NCBI RefSeq assembly: GCF_001644025.1
Contig: NZ_LUUK01000194.1
Location: 1 to 64,000, forward strand
Direction of reading: 5' to 3'
DNA from: Methylomonas koyamae
GTDB lineage: Bacteria; Pseudomonadota; Gammaproteobacteria; Methylococcales; Methylomonadaceae
DNA: 64,000 nt
The notes beneath the pieces are model-generated. The model saw only the letters and a program-made list of their open reading frames with translations, searched no databases and was not told the DNA's origin. A program made the translations under genes and the position numbers. Below are positions 7,882 through 16,382 of this stretch, in pieces. Every line of letters starts with the position of its first letter. Position 1 is the stretch's first letter.

Positions 7882-8854
7882 TGTAAATGTCCGTTTTGTA
7901 CTTTTTCAGATTGTCGGCCTCTTTAAACCAAGCCACGGTCCGGCGCAAGCCTTCCTCCAAACCGACTTGCGGCGCAAAACCGGTCAAGGCCTTCAGCTTG
8001 GCGTTGTCGCACCAAAGCCGATTGACTTCCGATTTCTCCGGCCGCAAACGCTGTTCGTCCACCAGAAATTCGACGTCGCTGGCCATGATGGATTTGATTA
8101 AATTCAGGGTATCGCCGACCGAGATTTCGAAATTCGAGCCGATATTGACCGTCTCGCCGATGGTACTATCCGATTCGGCCAGCGCGATGAAGCCTCGGCA
8201 GGTGTCTTCGACATAATTGAAATCGCGAGTCGGCGAAACGTCGCCCAGCTGGATTTGCTTTTTGCCGGCGGCGATTTGGGTGATGATGGTCGGAATCACC
8301 GCCCTGGCCGATTGGCGGGGACCGTAAGTATTGAACGGCCGGGCGATGGTCAGCGGCAGATTGAAGGCGTTGAAAAAGCTCATCGCCATCGCGTCGGCGG
8401 CAATCTTGGAAGCGCTGTACGGCGATTGTGGTTGCAAGGGATGTTTTTCGTCGATGGGCACGTATCGCGCGGTGCCGTAAACCTCGCTGGTCGAGGTATG
8501 GATCACCCGGCGTACGCCGGCATCGCGGGCGGCCTGGCAGATGTTCAAGGTGCCGCGAATATTCGTATCGACATAGCTGTCCGGTGCCTGGTAGGAATAC
8601 GGGATCGCGATCAACGCGGCCAAATGAAACACCGTGTCGATGTCCCGGCAAATGGCCCGGCAGAACGCCGGATCGCGCACGTCGCCGCACACCACTTCGA
8701 TGTCGTTCTTGCACGCCGCGTCGTCGAGCCAGCCCCAACTGTTAAAGGAATTGTACTGGGCCAGCGCCCGCACCTCGCAGCCGCGCGCCGCCAGCATTTC
8801 GGTCAAATGCGAGCCGATGAAGCCGTCGGCGCCGGTCACTAGCACTTTGTTCAT
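7874..8854 (-). CDS. legB: NAD-dependent nucleotide-sugar 4,6-dehydratase, LegB type
   Basis: This extended short-chain dehydrogenase dehydrates a nucleotide-activated N-acetylglucosamine to the 4-keto-6-deoxy sugar, the first step toward legionaminic acid. The 326-aa protein shows the GADGFIG NAD-binding loop (residues 8-14), the TSTSEVYG segment and the catalytic YSASK at 146-150. It also has the substrate-specificity stretch RPFNTYGPRQSARAVIPTII typical of this subfamily. The start overlaps the upstream CMP-sugar synthetase end by four bases. The product feeds LegC immediately downstream. Confidence 0.87.
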   Translation of the reverse strand: MNKVLVTGADGFIGSHLTEMLAARGCEVRALAQYNSFNSWGWLDDAACKNDIEVVCGDVRDPAFCRAICRDIDTVFHLAALIAIPYSYQAPDSYVDTNIRGTLNICQAARDAGVRRVIHTSTSEVYGTARYVPIDEKHPLQPQSPYSASKIAADAMAMSFFNAFNLPLTIARPFNTYGPRQSARAVIPTIITQIAAGKKQIQLGDVSPTRDFNYVEDTCRGFIALAESDSTIGETVNIGSNFEISVGDTLNLIKSIMASDVEFLVDEQRLRPEKSEVNRLWCDNAKLKALTGFAPQVGLEEGLRRTVAWFKEADNLKKYKTDIYNV

Positions 8855-9552
8855 ACCAAACCTTGTTTAATAAACGCCTCGGCGATGGCCCAGTCTTCCT
8901 CGGTATCGATGTCCAGGCTTTGCACCGCGTTCATGATTAACGGCCGGGTGTTGGGCGGATAAAAGGATAGCCGTGCCAGCAAATATTCGCTGGGGCATAG
9001 ATACATCGCCCCGTTCGGGGTTAGCAATGGACGACTTTGTTGCCGGCTGGTCTGAGTCGGTTGCCGACTGTCCAAGGGCACCAGATAGCCGTCGTCGGCG
9101 CGAAACAGCGTGGTCGGGTCGCGATGGATTTCCTTGCAACCCACGACCGCATCGACATCCGGTTCCGCCATCATCCGCGCGGCTTGCCGAAGTGCACCCG
9201 GCGAACGAAACGGCGAAGTCGGTTGCAGCCACATCAGCCGCTCGGGCAAATAACCGTATTGATCGCGAAACCATCCCAACGCATGTTGCGCGACTTGCAA
9301 CGCAGACGCGCTATCGGTCGCACAGGCCGCCGGCCGGATGAACGGCGCCGGCAAACCGTATTGCCGGCCGATCTGGGCATACTGCTCGGAATCGGTCGAT
9401 AGAATACTCAAGCAATCGGGCAAGTCCGCCTCGGCGATGGCTCCGGCGGTCCACGCCAGCAGCGGCCTATCGCCCAGCCGCCGGATGTTTTTATCCGGCA
9501 AACCCTTGGAACCGGCGCGGGCCGGCACGACGATCAGCGTGGAGATCGACAT
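8851..9552 (-). CDS. CMP-nonulosonate synthetase family cytidylyltransferase
   Basis: The protein belongs to the acylneuraminate cytidylyltransferase family, which activates a nonulosonic acid with CTP (NeuA/LegF) or, in some relatives, loads another sugar (PtmE-like). The 233-aa product has the diagnostic PARAGSKGLPDKN near its N-terminus and WLQPTSPFRSPGALR in the middle. The length matches single-domain enzymes. Next to legB-legC-neuC, a LegF role is the natural reading. The GDP-glucosamine-forming PtmE type is an alternative I cannot exclude. It ends within the legB start region (four-base overlap). Confidence 0.75.
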   Translation of the reverse strand: MSISTLIVVPARAGSKGLPDKNIRRLGDRPLLAWTAGAIAEADLPDCLSILSTDSEQYAQIGRQYGLPAPFIRPAACATDSASALQVAQHALGWFRDQYGYLPERLMWLQPTSPFRSPGALRQAARMMAEPDVDAVVGCKEIHRDPTTLFRADDGYLVPLDSRQPTQTSRQQSRPLLTPNGAMYLCPSEYLLARLSFYPPNTRPLIMNAVQSLDIDTEEDWAIAEAFIKQGLV

Positions 9553-9596
9553 CAGTCCGGCAACCCGCGAACCCGCAAAATTAAAAAAACCGCCAT

Positions 9597-11225
9597 TCAG
9601 GCCATCACTTGTTCGTAAAAGCCGGTCAATCGATGAATATTGTTATGCATTTGCAATTCCTCGCGGGCCGCCACGACATTCCGCTTCAGCTCGGCCACAT
9701 CCAACATCTCGATAATCTCAGGCAAAAACTCGATTTCGCGTTGATTAATAATCACGCCAATCCGGTATTCCTTAACGATACTGCAAACCGCGCTAAAGCG
9801 ATCGCTTACCAAAACCGGTAATCCGGCTTCCAAATAATTAAACAACTTGGTCGGAATCAAATGTTTGAAATGCAAATCGCCGGTATAAATACCGCCAAAA
9901 TCGTAAACCATTAAACCGAAATCGTAATGGGCGATTTTTTGATTGATATGTTGCGGCATATCGCCGATAAAAAAATTGAAATTGCGGTGGCGCTTGGCTA
10001 ACTCGATAAAATCGGGATATAACTTGGCGTACTCCTCCTCGGCGGCGATCAACGGATTATTGTAAATATCCAGATAACATCCCCTGGCGATTAACTTCAT
10101 CACCAGTCCCAGCAACTGCGAGTCCCCAAATAATTCATGCGGCCTATTCGCTGAAAACGGTGGCACCCCCCCAACAAACACTAGCCTTTTTTCTTGATTA
10201 ACAATATTCGAGGCGTGGAAGAAATCCTTGACCGGTAAGGCCGGGAACGCCAAATGCTTGTTCCGTAAATGCGGCGAATCGCGCTTGACCAAGGGCCGCC
10301 GATATTCGTCGTCACCATTAAAAATCACGCCGTCGGCATGGTGAACAATATAATGTTCGCAGGCCAGTTGCAATTGATGGTTTTCGATGACATTTTCGCC
10401 CCAGGCCATTTTCATCGTATCGGGAATTTTCGATACGGTGGCCTCCGGCAGGTAAAACGATTGGCTGTCCATAATCTCGATAATCTGCCGACAATGCTTG
10501 GGCTTATACGTATCGATCAACACCGGAATATGATATCGAAACAGCCAGCCCTGAGTATGCAGCAATAGTTTTCTATCGACCGAGTTTAACAGCATTAAAA
10601 AACTGATAAAATCGGTATAAATAATATCGTCGAAGAAACCGGCTTGATGTTTAACCATATTTTGGTCGAATACCAATGCCACGGTTTTATAGCCGCAGTC
10701 GCGCAATACCTTGCTCAGCCGCAATTGATTGAAATAAACCTTTTTCGCCGCGAAAACGATGACCGAGCCATCGTGACCGGTTGCCTGCTCCAAGGCGGAT
10801 TGCAATGTCCGGCGATGTTGTACGAGCAACGAAACATATTGCCGGCCCAGCCGTTCGCCGGAAAATACGTCGTTTACCAATATATCGCCGTCGCCGATCT
10901 CGCGCACCACCGGGGTGCCCATGAAGGTATTGGACCGATGGGACGCACTCAACACACCCAGATTCTGATGCAGCGGTTTCAACGCCTGCAATAATGCAAT
11001 ACTGAGTCCGGAAACCCCATCGATTAACCAACGCCGGTTTTTAGGCTCGGATTCTTCCGGCAATAGGCCGTAACACTGTTTGATAACTTGATGATTGATA
11101 CCCTCTTCTTTTAATAATTCGATAGACGAGCCGCCGAGCACATCCTTAGCCTCTTCGCTAACGACAGTCAATTTCTCGAAAGACGAGAAAAATATCTCTT
11201 CAAAAAAATCGCTTCTCACGCCCAT
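9597..11225 (-). CDS. Probable glycosyltransferase (GT-B fold)
   Basis: This 542-aa protein of uncertain family ends with a segment typical of GT-B glycosyltransferase donor domains: HLIPTKLFNYLEAGLPVLVS followed by VKEYRIGVII. Before it comes LVFVGGVPPF, the usual entry to the second Rossmann domain. The N-terminal half (residues 1-330) has VIVFAAKKVYFNQLRLSKVL and is not recognised. No membrane segment or signal peptide is evident, so a cytoplasmic transferase is likely. Its start overlaps the upstream sulfotransferase stop by ten bases. Local composition is less GC-rich than the leg genes. Donor and acceptor are unknown; the operon suggests a nonulosonate or heptose-like donor. Confidence 0.6.
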   Translation of the reverse strand: MGVRSDFFEEIFFSSFEKLTVVSEEAKDVLGGSSIELLKEEGINHQVIKQCYGLLPEESEPKNRRWLIDGVSGLSIALLQALKPLHQNLGVLSASHRSNTFMGTPVVREIGDGDILVNDVFSGERLGRQYVSLLVQHRRTLQSALEQATGHDGSVIVFAAKKVYFNQLRLSKVLRDCGYKTVALVFDQNMVKHQAGFFDDIIYTDFISFLMLLNSVDRKLLLHTQGWLFRYHIPVLIDTYKPKHCRQIIEIMDSQSFYLPEATVSKIPDTMKMAWGENVIENHQLQLACEHYIVHHADGVIFNGDDEYRRPLVKRDSPHLRNKHLAFPALPVKDFFHASNIVNQEKRLVFVGGVPPFSANRPHELFGDSQLLGLVMKLIARGCYLDIYNNPLIAAEEEYAKLYPDFIELAKRHRNFNFFIGDMPQHINQKIAHYDFGLMVYDFGGIYTGDLHFKHLIPTKLFNYLEAGLPVLVSDRFSAVCSIVKEYRIGVIINQREIEFLPEIIEMLDVAELKRNVVAAREELQMHNNIHRLTGFYEQVMA

Positions 11226-12037
11226 TCGTATCCATTATGCCAGTCGGTGATAAACGGAATGCCCAATTTGGCGGCATATCCGGCTAATTCCGGCGCGGAG
11301 CGGTCTAGTTGTTCCTGAATCAGCTCTTTATTCTCCGCGGAAATCGAATCGAAATACCCCTTGGTCAAGCCGGCTCTAAAATGCGAGCCGCCGCCGTCGC
11401 TTTCGGCTTTTTTTTGCATCGTCGAAAACGCCGAATCCAGACAAATAGCCTCGACTTGTTGTTCGGTCAACTCCAAGCTTAAAAACTCGGCGCATCGCCG
11501 CACGCAAACCGCTTTATCTTCGACCAATTGTTCGAAGGTCAATATTAAAGCTGACCCGGCCGCCGCGAACTCAAGCATTTTTTGCATTTGAAATAATTGC
11601 CCGCCGATACCCTGCCAGTTAAAACCATCCGACTGCCTGCGACAAATAATCCTGGAAATGCCTTCATCCTTGCTCAAACTCGCGAAGAAGTCGGACTTAT
11701 TGGCACCGCGGCCAATTTCCCAGTCGATATTATCGGCAAAATGATGGTACATCGATAAGGTCATCGCATAGATATTCCTGACCACAAAGATACTGCGCGC
11801 ACCGTTTTCGATGAGTTTTCGCTGAACTTCCGCTACCGGCACGAAATGCCACGAATAAAAGGCGTCGGTTTTAAATACGATATTCGCCGGGTCGCTCGGA
11901 TCGATACCTTTAACCAGCGCCGGCTCGAACCACGTTAGCCCGGTCATGCCGGATATGATTTGGCGTATCATCCACGTGCCGCATTTCAATGGCGTTCCAA
12001 CCACAATAGGCGAATCCGACTTATTTAAAGTATTCAT
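11216..12037 (-). CDS. Sulfotransferase domain protein
   Basis: This is a predicted PAPS-dependent sulfotransferase. The 273-aa protein opens with a 5'-phosphosulfate-binding-like loop (TPLKCGTW, residues 15-22). It carries a 3'-phosphate-binding-like RNIYAMTLSMYHHF segment and ends with FRAGLTKGYFDSIS, comparable to the RxGxxGDW region of the family. The motifs are variants (Cys-Gly instead of Ser-Gly), so activity is inferred and not certain. It overlaps the next sulfotransferase-like gene by 17 bases. Its place between glycosyltransferases suggests O-sulfation of the operon's glycan. A second distant homologue lies immediately upstream. Confidence 0.68.
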   Translation of the reverse strand: MNTLNKSDSPIVVGTPLKCGTWMIRQIISGMTGLTWFEPALVKGIDPSDPANIVFKTDAFYSWHFVPVAEVQRKLIENGARSIFVVRNIYAMTLSMYHHFADNIDWEIGRGANKSDFFASLSKDEGISRIICRRQSDGFNWQGIGGQLFQMQKMLEFAAAGSALILTFEQLVEDKAVCVRRCAEFLSLELTEQQVEAICLDSAFSTMQKKAESDGGGSHFRAGLTKGYFDSISAENKELIQEQLDRSAPELAGYAAKLGIPFITDWHNGYEWA

Positions 12038-12848
12038 ACCCGCCTATATCGCTGTAAAACGCCAGGGTTTGCGGTTCGACAATCCGCTCGAACGCCAATT
12101 TTTTCCAGTCCGGCCAAGCCCGATACAGATTATCCGGCTTGGCCAACACCCGCGCCTCGCCGCGAAACGGCCGGTAAACCCAGCGATAAATATAGGCTAA
12201 TAAGGCGTCGGAAAACTCGACGCGATTCTTGGTTAAATACGCCACAATCTCCGCGAAACGTTGCGGCGATGTCACCAAACTTTCCAAGGCAACCCGGCGG
12301 ATGCGGGTATCGATATCGACCCGGTGACGATTTAATTGATACATACCCTGATAGGCCGACCATATTTCGACATCGTCTTTTCGATAAGCTTTAAGCCCCA
12401 ACTCTTTGAAATAATCGTGTTGAGCTATCGACCATTCGTGATCTATCGGTCCGAAACTGCCGTCCGGCATGCGCATGTTACCGGCCCGCCAACTTACGTA
12501 AAACTCCAGCCAGGCGTAGGGATGGCGAGCCAGAAACAGCAACGGAATTTTATCGATATATTGGTCGATCACCTCACGAAAATGCCAAGGCCGATACGAC
12601 CAACAATCCCCGATCGCTTGATAGGTGGTACCCATATCTTCCAAAAATGCCGTGAAGGCGTCCAGCGGCGGACGTTCGGATCGGCTACGCTCGGCTAAAT
12701 ATTTCGGTCGCGAGCCTTCGTGGGCCATCAGCGCGAATATTTCCGGATGTGCGTTTAAAGCCTTGGCAAACCAACTAAACCAATGGTCGCCGGCATATCC
12801 CCAAGCTAGCACATAAAACACATGACTGGATTCGTTAATTTGGAACAA
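12021..12848 (-). CDS. Sulfotransferase-like protein
   Basis: This 275-aa protein has an N-terminal AWGYAGDHWFSWFAKALNAH segment laid out like the sulfotransferase phosphosulfate-binding loop and helix, and LLFLARHPYAWLEFYVSWR resembling the 3'-phosphate-binding strand-helix. The classic Lys of the P-loop is not obvious, so it may be divergent or inactive. The only in-frame start that keeps the conserved N-terminus is a TTG at 12848; no ATG is available before the motif. It overlaps the downstream sulfotransferase gene by 17 bases. Sulfation or another PAPS-linked reaction is the best guess. Confidence 0.55.
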   Translation of the reverse strand: MFQINESSHVFYVLAWGYAGDHWFSWFAKALNAHPEIFALMAHEGSRPKYLAERSRSERPPLDAFTAFLEDMGTTYQAIGDCWSYRPWHFREVIDQYIDKIPLLFLARHPYAWLEFYVSWRAGNMRMPDGSFGPIDHEWSIAQHDYFKELGLKAYRKDDVEIWSAYQGMYQLNRHRVDIDTRIRRVALESLVTSPQRFAEIVAYLTKNRVEFSDALLAYIYRWVYRPFRGEARVLAKPDNLYRAWPDWKKLAFERIVEPQTLAFYSDIGGYEYFK

Positions 12849-12893
12849 TGGCGATCCCGGAACTAGGGTAAGGTAAATTGAATATTCATCGAA

Positions 12894-14039
12894 TTACACG
12901 GACGAATAGCCTATCGTTTTTAAATCGTTGAAAATAGAATCGACGCGATGCCGCCAGGTGTGATGGTTCAGAATTTCTTGTGCGGCATTATTTCTGATTC
13001 GATTCGCCTCCTGTGGATTGTCGCGGTAAAACTCCACCTTATCGGATAAATCGTCGATATCGAACTCGATATAATGCTCACCTGGCGTAAAAAAGGTTTT
13101 AATTCCGCCGGGTTTCTCGTCGTATTCGCCTTTTCGAACAAATATCAAACCGGCCGACGCCATACAGTCCACAACTCGAAAATGCATGCCGTTTCCCTCA
13201 TGGAAATTCATGGACGACTCGTATACCGCTCGCATATCGCCAGGATCATTCAAAAAACGCCGGTAATAATCGCGATAAGCCGGCCAATCGCGCCAATTTT
13301 CCGGACCGTAAATGTCCAGCGGCAATTTCAAATCGACCAGCGCATCCAGTAACTCCCGACGATTCACCAGCCGTATCAGCCGGCCGGTCATGTCGTATTC
13401 CAAGGTCCGATCCGCCCGCAACTCGACACCGAATAGCGCCAAAGCCAAATCCGAGAGCAAGCGCATATAGTCTTCATGCACTTTCAAACTCGCCCGATTT
13501 TCCAGCAAGGCTTGTTCTATATGCGGCAGAAACTCGCCAAACTTTAATGGCGGGCCGGATTGGGAAATGTCCCTTGCCAATTCCTCGTGCCGCCAAGGCC
13601 GCGGAATATGTCCAACGAACGCGGCGCGGTTCGCCAGCTCGGTGCCGCTCGGGCAGTAGCTTTGGGGACACGCGCCGGGTCCAAACCAACGATGAAAAGC
13701 GCGGTGCGGGTATTTTTCCAGCCACTTGGGGCCGAATAAATAAGTGATCTCGCTACCGTGAAAGTCATTGATCGGCCTGCCGTTAAAATCCACGATCCAA
13801 CAAATATGGACAATATCGGCCGGCAAGTAAGGCAAATCGCTTCTGGGCCGATTCATATCGAAAATAACGCGCGTACCGCGCTCCTTGATCCAGGCTAGCA
13901 TTTCCGCCTCGTTCAACGGGCCGCAATGCCAGGATAGGCGAACGTCGCGGCCGGCGAATCCGCCGGCAATTTGGCCGGCCAGATGGCGGTACCAAGCATT
14001 GTCACGCGGGAAAAACACCGAAACGCTAATATCCGTCAC
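12894..14039 (-). CDS. CgeB-like glycosyltransferase (paralogue 1)
   Basis: This 381-aa protein is clearly related to its upstream neighbour at 14055. Both start with a short strand then FFPRDNAWYRHL or FLPKDTAFYRQL, share IFDMNRPRSDLP/IFEMNRVKNEIP, HICWIVDFNGR/HITWIVDFQGR, and end with NHTWRHRV-type segments. The C-terminal MHFRVVDCMASAGLIFV region matches the glycosyltransferase group 1 CgeB-like domain that carries the donor-binding site. A GTG at 14039 is the start. A duplicated pair of this kind suggests two successive glycosidic linkages in the same glycan. Donor and acceptor are unknown. Confidence 0.62.
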   Translation of the reverse strand: MTDISVSVFFPRDNAWYRHLAGQIAGGFAGRDVRLSWHCGPLNEAEMLAWIKERGTRVIFDMNRPRSDLPYLPADIVHICWIVDFNGRPINDFHGSEITYLFGPKWLEKYPHRAFHRWFGPGACPQSYCPSGTELANRAAFVGHIPRPWRHEELARDISQSGPPLKFGEFLPHIEQALLENRASLKVHEDYMRLLSDLALALFGVELRADRTLEYDMTGRLIRLVNRRELLDALVDLKLPLDIYGPENWRDWPAYRDYYRRFLNDPGDMRAVYESSMNFHEGNGMHFRVVDCMASAGLIFVRKGEYDEKPGGIKTFFTPGEHYIEFDIDDLSDKVEFYRDNPQEANRIRNNAAQEILNHHTWRHRVDSIFNDLKTIGYSSV

Positions 14040-14054
14040 GACGCCAAGCGCGGA

Positions 14055-15227
14055 TTATAAGGCGTTAAAATCACGAACAATTTTTTCGACCCGATGTCGC
14101 CAAGTATGATTCTGTCGGATAAGGTCGATGGTCTCCAGGCGCTGCTTGCCGTGCCGATAATCAAGCGCCAAGGCATGCGCATAAGCCTCATCAAACTGGT
14201 GCCACAAAAATTCGACATAATGTCTGGAATTATCGAAGAAACTATGTAAACCGCGCCGCTTGTGCGGGTCCAAGCCCAAGCGGTTGTACTTATCGCCGGA
14301 GTTTTCATTATACCAGCACAACAATCCGCCGGAGGCCATGCAATCGATGGCCCGAAAATGAAAGCCAACCCCGTCGTGCAAATTAAACCGGCTAATTTGA
14401 TGCACTCTGTTTAACTCAGTCGGGTCATCGATATAATATCGATAATACCCTTGATACTCCGGCCAGGCCCGCCAGTGTTCCGAACCGTATATGGCCACAG
14501 ACCGAGTTTTCGACAGTGGAAACGCGATGATCTGTGTGCGATTTTTAACGCGCTTTACCCGTTCCAAAAAATCGTAACGCATATCCAGTGTTAATTCGAC
14601 ATGAAAACCCGAACGTTGAAAAACGATATTATCGATAATATTCAACAAGGACGCATGCGTTTGACCGAAATAGCTGATTTCATTCATACGTCGGTTAAAA
14701 ATCTCCAGCAACTCGCCGAAAAGCATACCGGTATCGACAGCGCCTTCGCCAATAATCGGTCGATTTAATTCCGCTTGGCTCCATGGTAAAGGAATATGGC
14801 CGATAAAACTGAACTCGATAGTCGGCAGATATTCGTCGATCGGCCGATAGGTATCGACGCAGGTGCCTGGCGGTAACCAATCTTGAAACCCGCCGGTCGA
14901 GTAATTATCGTCCCATCCGGAATCGAAAAAATAAGTGATATCGCTACCTAAAATCGAGTGCTCGTTACGGCCTTGGAAATCGACTATCCATGTGATATGC
15001 GGAATTTTTAACTCGTGCAGCACCGGTATTTCGTTTTTGACCCGATTCATTTCGAATATAAACTTCGGCCGATACGACTTTACCCAATCCGACATCTCCT
15101 GATTGTCAAGAACCCGGCATAAACCACTGACGCTAAACCCGGCTTGCAAAAACGCCTTGGACAAATGCGAGTACAGCTGTCGATAAAAAGCCGTATCCTT
15201 GGGCAAGAAAATCGAAATGTTATTCAA
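14055..15227 (-). CDS. CgeB-like glycosyltransferase (paralogue 2)
   Basis: This 390-aa paralogue of the following gene has the same blocks in the same order: FLPKDTAFYRQLYSHLS, FEMNRVKNEIPVLHELKI, HITWIVDFQGRNE, FSFIGHIPLPWSQ, IYGSEHWRAWPEYQGYYRYY and GFHFRAIDCMASGGLLCWY. The C-terminal block corresponds to the CgeB/glycosyltransferase group 1 domain. The start appears to be TTG at 15227. No membrane segments are seen. It is separated from paralogue 1 by only 15 bases. Close similarity in the N-terminal domain suggests that the two share an acceptor type. Confidence 0.62.
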   Translation of the reverse strand: MNNISIFLPKDTAFYRQLYSHLSKAFLQAGFSVSGLCRVLDNQEMSDWVKSYRPKFIFEMNRVKNEIPVLHELKIPHITWIVDFQGRNEHSILGSDITYFFDSGWDDNYSTGGFQDWLPPGTCVDTYRPIDEYLPTIEFSFIGHIPLPWSQAELNRPIIGEGAVDTGMLFGELLEIFNRRMNEISYFGQTHASLLNIIDNIVFQRSGFHVELTLDMRYDFLERVKRVKNRTQIIAFPLSKTRSVAIYGSEHWRAWPEYQGYYRYYIDDPTELNRVHQISRFNLHDGVGFHFRAIDCMASGGLLCWYNENSGDKYNRLGLDPHKRRGLHSFFDNSRHYVEFLWHQFDEAYAHALALDYRHGKQRLETIDLIRQNHTWRHRVEKIVRDFNAL

Positions 15228-15257
15228 AAACCGATTGCCCTAGAAAGCGTAACGAGA

Positions 15258-16361
15258 CTAAGCCAAAGCCGATTGAGCCAACCAGAATTCTCGAACTTCG
15301 CCGCCTTGATTCGCGTACTCAATAGACTGAATAATTGCGTCCATCGAATAGTGATCCACTGCTCGGCGGCCGAAATGATCGGATATCCTATCGAAGCTCA
15401 TCACCTCGCAAAACCGGCACAACGCGCAGGTCGAGTTATTTGGCGCCGTCACTTCCCGAACGTAGCCTTTGTACTCGTCGGACAGAATCAATGCGCTCAA
15501 GCCTTGTTCAAAAATATTTCCTAAATATTTCTTACCGTAACAGGTTGTCATTGCCCCTGACCAATCGACATAAAACCGGTCCTTATAGCCGGTGCAAGTA
15601 TCTCGGCGTGATTGGCTGTTGTCCGTATCGAATAACCCGTCATTAAAACTCATGCTATTTTGGTGGGCCTCAATAATCGATTTAATCTCTTTTACTACCT
15701 GATAAGCTCTCAACTTTTCGTAGATTAACAATTCTCCGACCAGTTGATCGTTGGGTTTGCGTAACTCCAGAAAACCGACCCTGAAACTGCGAAATTGATG
15801 ATCTAACAAATAAGCCGCAAGTTGCGGAAGCTCGTCGAGATTGCAACGCATCGCGACCGCATTCGACGCCAGATAGGGGGTGTCCGATCCCAAACGAAGT
15901 TTCGCTTCGTTGATTAAGTCTATGGCTCTGGCGATCTCCGAGAATCCCAACCCCCCGCGGATTTTTTTGACGGTGACATCGGTGACACCATCGAACGAAA
16001 TCGACAACAAGGTTAAACCGGACCTAACCAAGTTTTCGGCATCACCGGCATTACGAATCAGTTTGGCATTGGTTTGCAGCGATACCGGAATATCTTGCGT
16101 CCGTAAATAAGCGATAATTTCGAAAATATCGTGATTGATCAGCGGTTCGCTACCGTCACCAATATGCACCAAGCCAAAGCCATCAAAACCTTGCGTTACG
16201 GTTTTCAGCCGATCGGCTGGCATCCACCGGAATTTCTTCAAGTCATCGTGAAACGTACACATCGCACAACTGATATTACAGCCCAACGACACTTCCAAAT
16301 GTAGACTGGGTAACGTGCGTATGCCCAGCATTTGCTTGAACTCGGTCCGACTCATTAACAT
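15258..16361 (-). CDS. Radical SAM/SPASM protein (third in operon)
   Basis: This 367-aa radical SAM enzyme has the 4Fe-4S site CNISCAMC (Cys 28, 32, 35), the GDGSEPLINHDIFEII segment and STNAK-like QTNAKLI. A C-terminal cysteine cluster (CALCRFC plus DTCTGYKDRFYVDWSGAMTTC) fits a SPASM or twitch auxiliary-cluster domain. It would generate a 5'-deoxyadenosyl radical for an unknown substrate. Position between the repeat-domain glycosyltransferases and the CgeB pair points to sugar or glycan modification, though peptide modification is the commoner SPASM role. Its closest relatives in the window are the two radical SAM proteins at 21356 and 27888, but sequence similarity outside the motifs is low. 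Confidence 0.75.
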   Translation of the reverse strand: MLMSRTEFKQMLGIRTLPSLHLEVSLGCNISCAMCTFHDDLKKFRWMPADRLKTVTQGFDGFGLVHIGDGSEPLINHDIFEIIAYLRTQDIPVSLQTNAKLIRNAGDAENLVRSGLTLLSISFDGVTDVTVKKIRGGLGFSEIARAIDLINEAKLRLGSDTPYLASNAVAMRCNLDELPQLAAYLLDHQFRSFRVGFLELRKPNDQLVGELLIYEKLRAYQVVKEIKSIIEAHQNSMSFNDGLFDTDNSQSRRDTCTGYKDRFYVDWSGAMTTCYGKKYLGNIFEQGLSALILSDEYKGYVREVTAPNNSTCALCRFCEVMSFDRISDHFGRRAVDHYSMDAIIQSIEYANQGGEVREFWLAQSALA

Positions 16362-16382
16362 AGCGTATTCCTGATTTAGCAG

